DNA from: Heligmosomoides polygyrus polygyrus
Taxonomy: Eukaryota; Nematoda; Chromadorea; Rhabditida; Heligmosomidae
NCBI GenBank assembly: GCA_947396885.1
Contig: OX377205.1
Span: 78,092,969 to 78,156,968, forward strand
Reading direction: 5' to 3'
DNA: 64,000 nt
In this document: positions 33,780 to 45,850 of the stretch, one piece after another
Layout of the letters: every line of letters begins with the position of its first letter
Numbering within the stretch: the first letter of the stretch is position 1
Program-made: the position numbers and the translations under genes
The notes under the pieces: generated by a model
Database searches by the model: none
What the model was told of the DNA's origin: nothing
The model's input: only the letters and a program-made list of their open reading frames with translations

Positions 33780-34650
33780 CCGCGAAGGCAGCCAGAAGAA
33801 CTTCACCCAGACCCACGGTTCGGAATGGAACGAAGAAGGACCACGAGTATCCATCAGAACTCGCAGTTCCAGGAGCCTCCCGCCCTACGATGGACCTGGG
33901 AATCCCCCTGTGGCCAGTTCCACAACGAGATCGACCACATCAGCCTCAACCGCAAATATTGCCTGACCGACGTCTCCGATCTCCCCAAGTTCTACACGGA
34001 ATCGTACAACCATGCCTTTAGCACAAGAAATAAAAAATTTGTGTGAGGGCCGCGAAATTCAGGGAAAATCGTGCTCGAATGATCACCAAATGATTCTCTG
34101 CACATCTATTCCTGAGAATTTTGGAATAAACCGCCATAGACAAGATCGATGAAGAATACCACCGCTTTGCTATAGTGCTTAGGAAGCCATGCGCCCGACG
34201 ACGGTCACCAATAGACGTCTGCCTCCTGATACTCGAATTATAATACCCTCTTCTTATCACCGTCTACGGTGACTTCCAGATCCATCGGGAGGTCGGCCGC
34301 TAGTTATCGTCAGCTGCGGTAGATTCTGTTGAAAGTTATCCCACTCTGCTTGCCCTCGCAGGGAGGATCACTGTAGGCGATGGTATATGCAGTACAAGAG
34401 CCGGGAGTCTACTGACCCACGATGCCAAGAGGCGATAAAGCAGAATCCGAAGAAGAACATAGGAGTGTAGCGTCGACTGAAGCTGCATAGGCACGACTGA
34501 GCATTTGTAACGCTGACCAGATCTTCGTCACCTTCAAAACCAATATGACCGCACTCCGAAGATCGGGTGGAACTGAATTCTTCTAGAAGAACAAGGAGGC
34601 ATTACCTCGTCTTTGGACAGTCATATCGCTCCTGCTTCAGAACGCAGAAC
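33780..34650 (+). pseudogene. RTE endonuclease/linker, heavily decayed
   Basis: The strongest block is RWTWESPCGQFHNEIDHISL, then NRKYCLTDVSDLPKFYTES. This is the endonuclease C-terminal part of RTE-type elements (WTWESP....EIDHI, with FYTGSDHR where the catalytic Asp-His pair should be, here lost). Weaker blocks to 34650 resemble the linker before the reverse transcriptase. Many stops. Confidence 0.6.
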
Positions 34651-35524
34651 ACCTGCGGAGGATATCTGTACATCGGCATTGCGTATTTAGCCTTCAACAG
34701 CGAATTCGAGAGGAATGCTGCTCTTCAGATGCATCGACACGTCATCGGACAAGACGACGCGATGTTATGCACACACGACACGACAACTAAGGCTGCTGCA
34801 CTGTTGTTGACACAGTGCTACTAGACACGTGCGACGGCGGCAGGCCTTCGTCAAAGAGCTCAATTTGCGAGGGATGAAAATACGACAAAAATAGACTGGC
34901 GAGCCGCGAAACGCCTCTGGTCACAATGCACTCTGTCGCAGCTCACGATCAGATTTCCCATGCCGACTTCTCGGGATTTCGAGTCCTAATTGCAGGCGGA
35001 GATCGTTGTTTTATTACCGGATGAGGATAGTGTCTCGCTCCGCGTGACCTCTGTTGTATATTTTGGTTGATGGAGGTAGAAAGCATATTCCAGTATCATT
35101 CGCCATGCAGCAAAGAAAGGCCTGCGACTGATACTGGCTTTCATATCAATCGCTCTGCATAAATAGCAGGATAGCGAATGACAGTGAGCGGAGCCAAAGC
35201 TCTGACTCAGATGCACATACTTTGTTCGATAATAAATTGTTGGACTACAAGAGTGTACAAACCAAGGGCGATAACCAAGCCCAAAAACAGAACCCCACCA
35301 CAGGCTCAGAACCACACCATAGGTTCAAAGAGCTGAGTCCTATCACAGGTTCAGATACAGTCTGAGCCAGTTCTAGGCGACATACATAAACCAGAAAATT
35401 CATCGAGAACTGTGGAGCAAAAATGTGGGTGTCACAATCGCTAAGCGACTTCGACTACGCTCCTAAGAGAGAAGATCACCATGTTCAAGATGCTGTCATT
35501 CTCTACGTCTTTGCACGGCCGCAG
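34651..35524. other. No recognised feature
   Basis: Short CACAGGTTCAGA-type direct repeats near 35290-35355. Otherwise nothing recognised. Confidence 0.35.
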
Positions 35525-35528
35525 TTTA

Positions 35529-35816
35529 GGGCCTGTTCATACTTCGTGACAAGAGCGACAAAAGCGACAAAAGCGACTGGAACGACAAGAGCGACTGGAG
35601 CGACAAGAGCGACAAGAGCGACTGGACATAGTGTGGTGTACGTAATTAATTGTGTACTCCACACTCCTCCGCGACGAATGTAGTGTGAAATGCGTAATTA
35701 TTTACGTACACCACACTACATCTGCTGCCCCAGTCGCTCCAGTCGCTCTTATCGCTCTTGTCGCTCTTGTCGCTTTTGTCGCTTTTGTCGCTCTTGTCGC
35801 GAAGTATGAGCAGGCC
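35529..35816. mobile_element. TTA-type palindromic element with minisatellite arms
   Basis: Ends GGGCCTGTTCATACTTCG and CGAAGTATGAGCAGGCC are inverted repeats, flanked on both sides by TTTA. Each arm continues as a 9-bp array, GCGACAAAA/GCGACAAGA on the left and its complement on the right. The centre has a second inverted pair, GTGTGGTGTACGTAATTA and TACGTACACCACAC. No coding. The termini and TTA flank suggest a PIF/Harbinger-like MITE. Confidence 0.8.
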
Positions 35817-36169
35817 TTTAATGTGATTCACTGGCTCCAGCCTCCCTCATCTATCCCCAAACGTCATTTAGAGCTGCGTTTTTTAATGTAGACGGCTGCA
35901 TGTTTGGATCCAGTACAATGGGTATTTTGATTCACCGTCGTTCAGCTCGTGTCGTAGTTCGGAACAGGAATGACAGCAATTTAGACAAACACCAAATCCC
36001 ATAGCTTAGAACGGCACAAAGGCCTTCGGCTCGTCTACTTGTCCTCTGCGGCTATTCAACGCCATTCGTTTATACGACGATTAAGTTCCCTCTACTTCTC
36101 CAGGATATCATGCAGCCAATTCGAATTACCGTTTGGGTCCTATTCAATGAACTTTGGAGGCCAGCCATG

Positions 36170-36240
36170 GACAAGTTAGCGCCTTATCCTTTCCACGCAG
36201 GTCTGGCATCAGTTCACCGACCACAGAGGCTTAATTTACC
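36170..36240 (-). mobile_element. SINE-A fragment, reverse
   Basis: CAGGTCTGGCATCAGTTCACCGA resembles the complement of the SINE-A middle. Short and diverged. Confidence 0.4.
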
Positions 36241-36504
36241 TGAGAAGGACGTGAACCAAGGGTCCAGATTAAGGGTATGGGGGACAGCCTCAATCAATCA
36301 CGGTAGTACTCTTTCATTTCCACGTTAAAAACACTGAAATTCCTGGAAACGCCCCGTAGAAGTTATTCGCTGAAAGGTCTGCACCTTTTACTAACCACGA
36401 ATAACTGCTCCTAATCGCTAGCACTGCACAGTGTTGCTGATAATCCAGCTTATGAGCTGATAGCAAAAATAATACAAAGGTGATCGTATCCGGCGATTCG
36501 TTTC

Positions 36505-36658
36505 AAAAACAGGAAAGGTCTATACACTGAATTATTCATCGCTTAAGCACCGCAAATCATGTGTGGCCAACATCCAAATTGCAGTCTCAAAGGATCCTTT
36601 AGAAGTAGAATGCGTGCCAAATTCCACTAAGAGAAATGGCCAACGCAGTCGTTTTCTG
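36505..36658 (+). mobile_element. SINE-A 3' fragment
   Basis: GCACCGCAAATCATGTGTGG, TAGAAGTAGAATGCGTGCC, then AACGCAGTCGTTTT. 5' truncated. Confidence 0.6.
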
Positions 36659-36659
36659 A

Positions 36660-38025
36660 TTTCAATCTAGTTCACAAATATAGCAAAATAATCTAATTCA
36701 TAAGTTTTACTCTTGTAGTTTTGACACTGCCAAACTTATCAGGGAACAAGCGGTTACACCGTTCACTTTCGTCGTTGTGGCATTTGAGATTTGGGATGAA
36801 AAAAAGCTGTCTGTGAGAAAGAAAATCAAATGTGAAGAAAGAGAACGGTTCGGCTGTGATGAAACGAGCCACAGCAGAAAGGCATGTAGGCTGAAAAGGA
36901 GAAGGAGAAGCATGTCTAGGCTTAGGAAAAGGATTACGGGTGATTGACTTGGAGTAGAAGGCGAAGGAAGATGACGACACCGGCAGCAACCGATGATGGG
37001 ATGGGAAAAACTGACGACGAACGTGCACTATGTACGTGAGAGTAAGCTGCGGAAATGCTGCATAAAGTTCGACAGTAATCAATCTTTTTGGGTTGAGCCA
37101 CGCTTCTTACTTTAACCTGATATCGCGAGACGCCTACATAAATGCTTATAAAGCCAGTCATCAAACAATTCCACACTCGTCTTTTCACGCCTTTCTCATT
37201 TCCACTCTAGAAAAGGAAGGCTGACTGTACTCGAACACGAACACAAAATCGAGTCCTGTTGTGCTCTGCGAGAGGAGACTGCGCCGTTTGTCCCTGAAAA
37301 AAAGGACGACTAGTAATGTTAAAATTATACTATTCAATACGATACAAAGCAAGAGAAACGAAAAAATCTGGTTACGATAAAATGAAGAGAATGGATGAGT
37401 TTGGAGGCAATACGACAAAAATGATAGTGGCTTCCATAAAAAGAAAGAAGATTACAATTTTAACACAACGAAGAAAAGAACTTTATAACTAAGGCAATTG
37501 GGGGCTAAGGCCCCATTGCCAGAGACAGGACCAGAACCTTGCATCGGTTCGGTGTGCACACAACATCCGGCACCTTCCCAAGGTGAACTGCCTTGAACAT
37601 GAAAATAGAAACAAGACAAAAAGAAAATTAAAAATGAAATAAGATCAGATAAATCCCACACTGAGGTATCCGTTTAAACACGGTAGGCATTCCACTTGCA
37701 CCCCCTCTTGCATCGTGAAGCTATTTTCTATGCCACGTTCATGCCCAACTTTCCACAGACCTTGGTATTGGTTGCAGGAAATAGTGTCATGAAATTTGTG
37801 CATAGCTGTTTACCAACATTCAATGTTAGTACTTTCAATGTTTTTTGCAGAAATCACTCATCCGAAGGCCGGACTGAGACCAGCTGATCTCGCCTAGTGG
37901 AATGCAAAATGTTGTAAAATGTTCAGGAGTGAGGTGTCCTCCTCGCTTCTCTCACTGCAAAATATCACAAAGCAAAAAAGGATAAGAGAAAGGGACAGGA
38001 GAAGTCGGTGGTTGCGGCTGTGAAA
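36660..38025. other. Unrecognised, with a small GC hairpin
   Basis: Positions 37493-37521 fold as GGCAAT-GGGG against CCCCATTGCC. The function of this small hairpin is unknown. No gene is supported. Confidence 0.35.
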
Positions 38026-38027
38026 TA

Positions 38028-38953
38028 CAGGGTGCACCAAAATAATGTGTACAATATTTTTTATCATAATTATAAAGCAACCAACAATTCGAGAAAACAA
38101 CAACTATATTACAATAATACAAACATTAAGGTAGATCATCTTCAAGTGGTTTCGTAGTAGTTTCCCTTGGAGTGGATGCACAGGGCCAAACGCTTCGCGA
38201 GGTTTGGGGACGATGGGCCGCAGGTCATCAGGAAACAATCGTTCCCACTCCTGGCATTAGGATTCCTTCAGGGACTGGAGACTGCGGTGGCGCTTGACGC
38301 CGACCCTAGTCTTGAAAATGCCCACACGCTATAGTCCCCGGTTTCAAATCCGGAGAATACGGCAACCATTCCGAAGGCGTTATGGAATCGGGGAAATTGG
38401 CCTTGCACCACGCCTGCGTACTCTTCGCCCTATGTTCGGGTGCAGAGTCCTGTTGGAACGTCCAATGGGCATCACCGAAGTGCTACTGGACCCAAGGAAG
38501 AACCATGGACTCGAGAATGTCTCGCTTGTGCACATCTTTTTCGATTTTCACTCCTTTATCCACGAAAACCAGAGGAGCCCTGCCAGAGGGATGATTCCGC
38601 CCGAAACCATGGCCGATTGTGGGTTCTGACGGTGTTTCACGATAGCAGAGCTGCTTGGAGCCTCAGTAGATCAGATCTTATCATATTGTCGATTGTGCGC
38701 CTGCTCCTCGGTGAACAGCTTCTCATCCTGGACAGAATCTGTTCCCAGCCACGACCTGCGGCCCATCGCCTCCAAACTTCGCGAAACGTTTGGCCCTTTG
38801 CAACCGCTCCAAGGGAGGCCACTTCGAAACCACTTCAAGATGGTGTACCTTAATGTTTGTGTTGTTGTAAATTATTCGTCGTTTTTTCGAATTGTTGGTT
38901 GTTTTATAATTATGACAAAAAAAATCTTGCCCACGTTATTGTGGTGCACCCTG
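38028..38953 (-). mobile_element. Mariner with inverted duplicate of its own 3' end
   Basis: Terminal repeats (CAGGGTGCACC and complement) are flanked by TA at 38026-38027 and 38954-38955. The inverted arms are about 200 bp long (38028-38226 and 38750-38953), because the right arm is a second, inverted copy of the transposase 3' end and UTR. The normal 5' end and the transposase N-terminus are missing. Confidence 0.8.
38150..38745 (-). pseudogene. Mariner transposase, C-terminal two-thirds
   Basis: The minus strand reads VQDEKLFTEEQAHN (first catalytic Asp present), HRQNPQSAMVSGGI, a block around TFQQDSAPAH in broken frames, and toward the end DDLRPIVPK and NHLKMIY. The usual order of a mariner catalytic domain is kept, with several frameshifts and stops. 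It lacks the DNA-binding N-terminus. Confidence 0.7.
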
Positions 38954-38954
38954 T

Positions 38955-41125
38955 ACAATAACTACAAAACCAGCGATCGAACTGGCACCGCCCATTTGCA
39001 TAGATTTAGGATGGAGTTTTAGGACGGGAGCAAACGATCGTCTACGTGGACTTCGAAGCGTAGCACTTCTAATAAAGCTCGTTCCGCTGATGACAAATTA
39101 CAAGGTGCGAGAAACAAATGGCAGCAATTCTTCTATGTCCGATTTTTGTGCTCGTTTTTTGGTCGGGAAGTTAGTTGCCCGTCGCATACAAACCCTCAAA
39201 GGGGATTCGGTTTCACACACGGGCACTGCTTCAGAAAGCTACAGACACCTCAATCTATATAATTTTCATATCAAATTGAACACAACCTGCTCGAGGCTTT
39301 TGAAGTCATGTGGAGACTCTTTTAATAGAAATAGAACTTTTTCCACATTAAAATAGAAATTCTATGAGGAGTCCATTTTGCTCAGAGAAGAATTAGGATA
39401 ACTTTTTTAAAAATTTTATTAGGTACACCAGCCTCCAGTGAGTGAACATACTGTTTGAAATTTTATAAAGCGTTCGTATTTTGGAAAAATAGTGGTATAA
39501 AGCTTGTTGCACAGCACGACAGAGCAGAAATTCTATGGCGCAATTGAAGAGGAAATCGCGCCATGCACTATAACAAAATGCCTTGATATTTATTTGATCG
39601 ATAGTGTAAATTACATACATGAACATATGTGTATTTTTGTAACTGTTTTTGTTCTCTATCTGTGTTTCCTCACACATTTTTTGCTATTAATGAAATAATA
39701 AGAATCGCGACGATCTAGTCAAGTGTGACGAGATCTATGTATTCCTTTAGCAATAAAAGTTATTGCCTTTTTACACTTTAAAACAAGCTTCAAATAATAA
39801 TCCTTTACTTATCGAGCTGTTTCGACTTAACGTAAGATAGAAGGATGAAGATTTTGGATGGTCTGTTGGCCTGAACAGAAAACTCGTGCCAGTAACTTTA
39901 ATTAGGAGTGCAGACAATAGACGGCGGCTCCTTCCATGACGAAAGAAACCATAATTCAAGACCGTCCTAAATCGCCTCACAAATATCGACAGAATTAGCG
40001 GACGCTGACTCACGAGGTTCGTTTTAAACGAAGGAAGAACGCTCGTTAGGAGTTGTTTGAACAGTTTTCGCGGATTTCTGCAACTATTTTCATACTCCAG
40101 TGTTATTATAACTAGCTGCACATCTGCTACTACCTGTCTCCATATAATTAGTGACAAATATTTTGTTTACGTCAAAATAATTGGCAGTGGCGAAGAGTTG
40201 TTGACAAAACACTTAGCCAAGCTGCGTCATCTCAACGCAACCGTGACTAACATTACCAGAAAAGAGCCGAGCCACCCATGGGGTTTTTACGGTGCAACTG
40301 CTCATGATTTCCCCAACTCTCTGTATGGCTTCGAAATGGCTCTTGGCCAACGGAAAGACGACTGCAATCAGCAGAAATTAGATTATTTCCGGCTTACTTG
40401 ACAATCGCCTCTCGGAGGGTGCTAGTGCTCTGAGCGACGTGCGACTAATATGCAGACGAGGCTCTTGTGCAGACGAGCCTTGTTCGGCTAAATGGCTTCC
40501 GAAACAAAGCGCCGGGATATTAAGCGCGAGGACTACCAGCGGATTAGGATGTACAATATAAGTACGGCGCATGCGGCTCAATCCTGAGGAGGTCTATTCT
40601 GAGCTCCTCTGTTACAGCTAAATCAATTTCTGTATGACGATTCGCCTTCACCAGGTGCCATTCGGATATGACTATCTCTCCCTGCTCATCGGATGCCCTC
40701 TACGTGGTTGTAGTTGCTACTATGAAGGAACTGTGAAGCTGAAACATAGTTTTAAAGAATTGCTTTGGGTGAGCCATGTAGTGTACTTCTACACGTCGTG
40801 GGAGCAACCTACGTGCTTAATTGGTCTATGTGTTTGATATCGTAGTATGTTTGCAGCATGTTTCCAAAGCCGCCCGGTGCCGAAGGCCTTTTCTCTCTTT
40901 CTGTGCATTTCGTTTAACGAACCATGAAAAGTGGCATATGTGCAGGACCTGTGTGAGAACTGAAATCGGTGATTGAATTGCGGAACGCTAAAAGTCATCG
41001 CCATCTGCCATATACCCCACATGCGTCTATCTCAATTCACGCTTGTGGAGTTAAATAACACTTATTTAAGTACTATACCTAATTTTACACCCACATTGTC
41101 GCATGGACATATAACCTACTCGGAG
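38955..41125. other. Mostly unrecognised
   Basis: Apart from a short reverse SINE-A piece at 40768-40840 (GTAGTGTACTTCTACACGTCGTGG), nothing is recognised in 2.1 kb. A 114-codon plus frame at 40057-40401 has no motif. Confidence 0.35.
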
Positions 41126-41149
41126 TCTTGAATTCAAATATTTCGGAAG

Positions 41150-41460
41150 TTCACATCTATGCCTGCATGACCTATGAGAGGCCAATCGTTGAATCGAGAA
41201 CAGCGGTCTTTAATCCAACCAAAAAGGAAAATATCGGTCTACTTGAAGGCATTCAGAACAGCTTCACCAGAACTGATGATGAGATGCTTCTCGGTGAGCT
41301 ACATATGACATGGCATTCCTCACAGACTTCAGGCATCTGAACTATTTGGTCAGCCTTCACTAAAGAGCAGGCGAAACAGAGCAGATCTTATCATGGTGCT
41401 TAAAATTCTCACCAAAAAGCAGATGATGACTCGCGCTTTGAATAAATGAATAAATAAATT
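41150..41460 (+). pseudogene. CR1-like LINE 3' fragment
   Basis: The translation gives YERPIVESRTAVFNP, then IGLLEGIQNSFTR, the pattern YVRPILEY...VWNP....I..LE.VQ..FTR of CR1 elements. It ends in AATAAATGAATAAATAAA near 41445. About 70 codons before a stop. Confidence 0.55.
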
Positions 41461-41763
41461 CAAGTCAACCTGAGGAGGTGTTTCCCAGACTGAAGGACTC
41501 TACTGTACTGACCATATCACACCTAAAATGCTGTGTATGCCTGCGACAACTGGCCATAATATAACTCGCAGCTCGAAATAAACATCAGAAGATCTTCTGC
41601 TACGGAAGCGCACCCATCCTGCTGTTCACTAGCGGATTTCTAGACGAAATTCATAACGTCTCCCGCACTTTTCTCGAGAAAATGTCAGTCTCGTAAGTAC
41701 ATTCAATGTTCAACTCTCGATGAACCTTGGCTTCTTTAGCCAAGTTTGGTACGTCTTTATTGT

Positions 41764-41799
41764 GGCTTACGTTTCGTCGATGTCGCCTTTTTCAGAGCC
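41764..41799 (-). ncRNA. Hammerhead motif, partly decayed
   Basis: Minus strand: GGCT, CTGAAAA in place of CUGANGA, a stem II with one mismatch, GAAAC, GTA and AGCC. Stem I pairs perfectly. The altered catalytic core suggests it is inactive. Confidence 0.6.
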
Positions 41800-42086
41800 T
41801 GGAAAAGTCGAAGTCATTTGAGAAATTACCCTCCCAAATGTTATTTCACTCTGCAGGAACCCATCCAAAAGGCTAAGAGACTACGAAAAAGATGCTGTAG
41901 GAAGTCGAAAAGCTTCCAAGGGCTCTAAGGTCACTCACGGTGTACTCTTCTGTCCACATCTAAGGTTAGCCATGTTTTCGACTTCTTACGACATCGTTTT
42001 CGTAGTCTTTTGGCCTTTCGGTGGGGTTCCTGCAGAATGATATGGCATTTGGGAGGGTAGTTTCTCAGATGACTTCGACTTTTTCT

Positions 42087-42122
42087 GGCTCTGAAGAAGG
42101 CGACGACGCCGAAACGTAGGCC
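42087..42122 (+). ncRNA. Hammerhead ribozyme motif
   Basis: GGCT, CTGAAGA, stem II GGCG-ACGA-CGCC, GAAAC, cleavage triplet GTA ending at 42118, and GGCC. Stem I pairs with one G-U. The core matches the consensus. Confidence 0.7.
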
Positions 42123-42345
42123 GCAATAAAGACGTACCAAACATGGCTACGCTGAACAAACTAATCGTCTCGTATGTCATTTCACATCAGTCCTTTTCGA
42201 CGTGTTCTTCCACTACACGCTTTCCCAGACGACTCGTCATGAACCACTAATTTTACAGCCTACACTTTGGTTTATACTAAAGAAGTACTCTTATGGTCCC
42301 GTCAGTGTAGATGACATTCCGATGTTTATTACGCATTGCGAGTTA

Positions 42346-42472
42346 GGCATATGTTAACTTCGGCGACACGTCGGCGACGCTGTCGGCGACAGTCCTGGTC
42401 GAGTGCTACGCGATGCGTAGCAGCCCGCGTAACACTGTCGCCGACCGCGTCGCCGAAGTATAACATAATACC
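42346..42472. mobile_element. TTA-type palindromic MITE, 127 bp
   Basis: Flanked by TTA on both sides (42343-42345, 42473-42475). Arms of about 46 nt are built from TCGGCGAC units. The termini GGCATATGTTAACTTCGG and the complement of GGTATTATGTTATACTTCGG resemble those at 35529, 54117 and 54269. Confidence 0.85.
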
Positions 42473-42475
42473 TTA

Positions 42476-45400
42476 TATGTGGTCGGCTGTGGCAAGTGTG
42501 TCTTGAAAATGAAACTGCTACACACAGTACAATGACGATAAGGGTGGCATCAGCTGCAGAGTGAGCGGCACCTGATTAGTCGAAAACTGTCGAATAAACA
42601 GCGGTTGCGATGTTGTCCCTCATCAGATTCAAGCTTCAGGTGTGACACTCGAACTTGGGATTGTACCACTACCTAAATGGTGTTGCGGAGAGGAGAGGCT
42701 GAAATCGCACTGTGCCTTGGTTTTAGGAGAGGATTGTCTCGCACGTTTCCCATATTTTTCGGTGATTTCTCTGTCTTTCCTATTTTTGCGTCTTCCCTGA
42801 ATAAGTTGTTCACATGGAATTGAATCATTAAACATTTTCGGTTCTAATTGCTCTGTAGTTAAAAATAACTTTTCAGTCAACACTAGTTAGATTTTCTGGA
42901 TATTCTTGTCACGGCACGACAAATTTCTACCACATTTCTACTAGCTGAAGGAGACGAAATCTGGGCTTGAATCTATACTGTACACAATTTGGTGCGCCCA
43001 TTACTAACGGTGACCTAAGTGCTTGCCCTCAAAAAGTTTGAAGCGCCCTTCGAATTGATCAAGGAGAGCTAGAGGAAGGATGAGGTGTTGTGAGTAGCAA
43101 TTTTTCTCCCTGAAGGAAAAACGACAGGAAGTAAAGTTAAAGCTGCACCCCATATAAATTTTGAGCCCTAATCCTTGTAGGCAAAAAAGATTTAAGTTTT
43201 CTGCACCGATCTTAGACATCTTTACGGTGGGGTCGCATTCAACGACGTCGTTTTCATAGAATTAGAATCTTACTATCTGAAAAAACGACATATATAAGTA
43301 AAAGTAGTTCCAGAAAATTTTTAATGGTTGCTCATTATATAGTAAGAAATGATATTCTTTTGAAAGGATCTACTATGTACATGCTCTGTGAAATCGACGC
43401 TGCTTTTTTTCCGAAAAAAATCGAAGCAAAAATGCAGGCAGCTCTCTTATCACACATCACTGCAAAAGAGCTTGATTTTTTTCTGTGCAGGAAATAAGTT
43501 TGGTGTTTTATAAAATGCCCATTTCACTTTCATATGTTGTCTTCTTCAAGTAGAAAATTTATTAGGGCGACTTTTGAAAGCGATCTACACCATGATAAAA
43601 TTGAAGGAAAGCAGGAAAGCTTTGATTTTCTTGTATAATGATATTTCTACAGTTACTATTAACGAGACCTTATCGAAATTTTATCGTGTACAATTTTATT
43701 ATACTTCCTACCGTGACTTTTGCAAAATTAATCTCCGTTTCAAGATGTGCGTAAATAAACAAGTTTTTTTTAGCCTAAATCATTCCTCTCAAGGAAAGCT
43801 ACAGATACCGTTCGGCAGTTTCCCTGCTCTTTCAGAAGACGTATGTGGATGCCGCTCTAATTTTCCTAGTCGTCCTTTTCGAGAGCTCCGTAAAATTGTA
43901 AATCGACGCGACTACCGAGTCATTTTCGCCAACTTCACGAATTTCAATTGGGACATTCTGCGGCAGAGTCATCGCGAGAATCAGCAAGGTGAGGAAAATG
44001 TCGAAGTGAGTGCCTCGTGAGCTGACCGATGAGCAGCGTCTGCACGTTTTCACACTTGCTCCTGAGTTATCGCAGTTTGAAGAAGGAAGCGATTCGTTTC
44101 GGCGATTGATTTCGTGACTGCCTAATACCTTCAGTTAGCTCAGCTAGAAAAATTATTTCTATGACAACTCCAGCCTACGGATACGACTCCAAGACTCTTC
44201 GAAGAGCGCATTGAAAAAATATTCGTGCTGTTCTGATCCACCTTGCATTCTCGTTCTGTTCAAACACATTTTACTCATTACACTGCTCAAAGGGTTGTTT
44301 TCAAAAGTCGCATTTCTACATTGAAAATTTATGAAAAACAGCAACAGTGCATTGGAAAACACTGTAATATTCATCAAAAGGGTGTCTACGTATTCATAAA
44401 GTACGTATGAATAAACCATGTGTTTCTGGTGACATCCCTACACGGGTGCCAATTTCGTGTCAAAATTTTTCACATTTCGATTCCGAATGTTTAACATGGC
44501 TGCCCGACCAAGTACACAGTGCTCGAGGAAAGCCTTTACGGTAACCATATCGTGTTTCAATGAGCAGTCTTGTCATGAAACAACGCCTTTTTTCCAGCTA
44601 CTGTGTTATAACCTCCATGGCATAAATGTACTGTACTGTTATCACAGAAAGGTTTTATATCGAAACAATAAATCCAACGTTCCACGCAGATTTCGTTACT
44701 ACCTATGATGTGGTATGTTTTTCATCGTGTAATAAATACACCATTAAAAGTGCATGAGTACAGTGGCACATCTGTATGCTTCTGTAAACTTCTGCATGAA
44801 TAACATCGTTTCATGCTCTGTTAACGCGCATTGTAGAAAGGATGTATATATAATAGAGATAAAGATGTCATATAGAATTGAGTAGGACTGCATATGTGCT
44901 GTTGCAAAAAACCTGAAAAAAATAAAGCAACAAGATCTACGACGCCGACGTTCATAGGGTCGTTCATGGCGACTTTTAAAAAATAGTTACAAAAATCTTT
45001 CGTGCTTTGGCGCTAAAAAAACATTTTCCACGCTGCGTGGTCACTATCGGGTCCAACTTCATCTAGAACTTATATTTACGTACGATGGTTGCCCTTCAAA
45101 AGTGTAACGATCGAATAAATTTACCATCATCCAGTTGATGAGGGTTCTCATTCCAAGAACCTCAATTCGATGAGCACATCTCCACCGAGTACGACGCGCG
45201 AGCCCTAGCTAAGGCAGCAGGCACTAAAATATTATTGGCATATTTCTTAAAGAGAGGACAGTTTTATAAATTAACAGACTCCATTATTTCCAGGGCAGCC
45301 CGTATTATTCTCCGCCTTCTCATTCCCGAGAGCTTCACGAGTTCAGAAGAGCTCCAGCTCTTAGCGTGCATACGAAACATCAGACGATACTTATTCGCGA

Positions 45401-45597
45401 GTCGCGGCTCGCACTTCTGCCGCAGTGGGACACGCAACGATCTAATTGTGGCCGGCGAAAACGAGAAGAAATGCGGACGGGAATCGGTTTGCGAACGAAG
45501 ATGATTCGATTTCTGAAGGCGGCCGCTAGCCAGCCGCTTCCGTAGGCCAAAAATTGACTGATACACTTGGCTGTAGCGTGGTTAAGCATGCAAAGGC
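42476..45597. other. No recognised feature
   Basis: The longest featureless run of the window. A 148-codon plus frame at 43574-44020 has a C-terminal part (RDYRVIFANFTNFNWDILRQ) vaguely like a mariner N-terminus, too weak to call. Confidence 0.35.
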
Positions 45598-45850
45598 TAC
45601 AGGTCGCCGTCAGGCGATCTCTTCTGGGGATGCGTCATTCATTCTTCTTCCATGGGGTATTGTGGAGGCAATCTGATTGCTTTATAGGCCTACTCAATGA
45701 CCTACAGAAGATACTCGTTGCACAAGTCGGTGCACTATTCTTCCTAGACAAGTGCAGCACCGATTTACTCCACAGGAGTGGAAGACTTGTCATTAGATGA
45801 TTTGGATAGGATCCGCACCTCAATCCATGATTCGTGCTGCACACTAGAAA
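45598..45850 (-). mobile_element. SINE-A, reverse copy
   Basis: GGGGATGCGTCATTCATTCT, TAGACAAGTGCAGCACCGAT and ATCCGCACCTCAATCCATGA align with the complement of the family. Old. Further pieces are at 45945-46010 (reverse) and 46137-46175 (forward). Confidence 0.65.

Larger units (their letters stand above)
41737..42149. repeat. Penelope terminal-repeat palindrome
   Basis: Arms of about 175 nt (41737-41910 and 41972-42149) are inverted copies around a 61-nt spacer. Each arm holds the same Penelope 3' region, including a hammerhead motif and AATAAAGACGTACCAAAC. Inverted terminal repeats are a known arrangement for Penelope elements. No ORF remains between the arms. Confidence 0.8.

Noticed and set aside
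35646..35831. Frame encoding DKSDKSDKSD repeats
   Set aside because: It is the translated minisatellite arm of a foldback element.
36693..37082. 129-codon minus frame
   Set aside because: Ser/Phe-rich composition from AT-rich and T-rich DNA; no domain and no splice context.
43574..44020. Possible mariner N-terminus in a 148-codon frame
   Set aside because: Only a loose resemblance over about 25 residues and no terminal repeats nearby.
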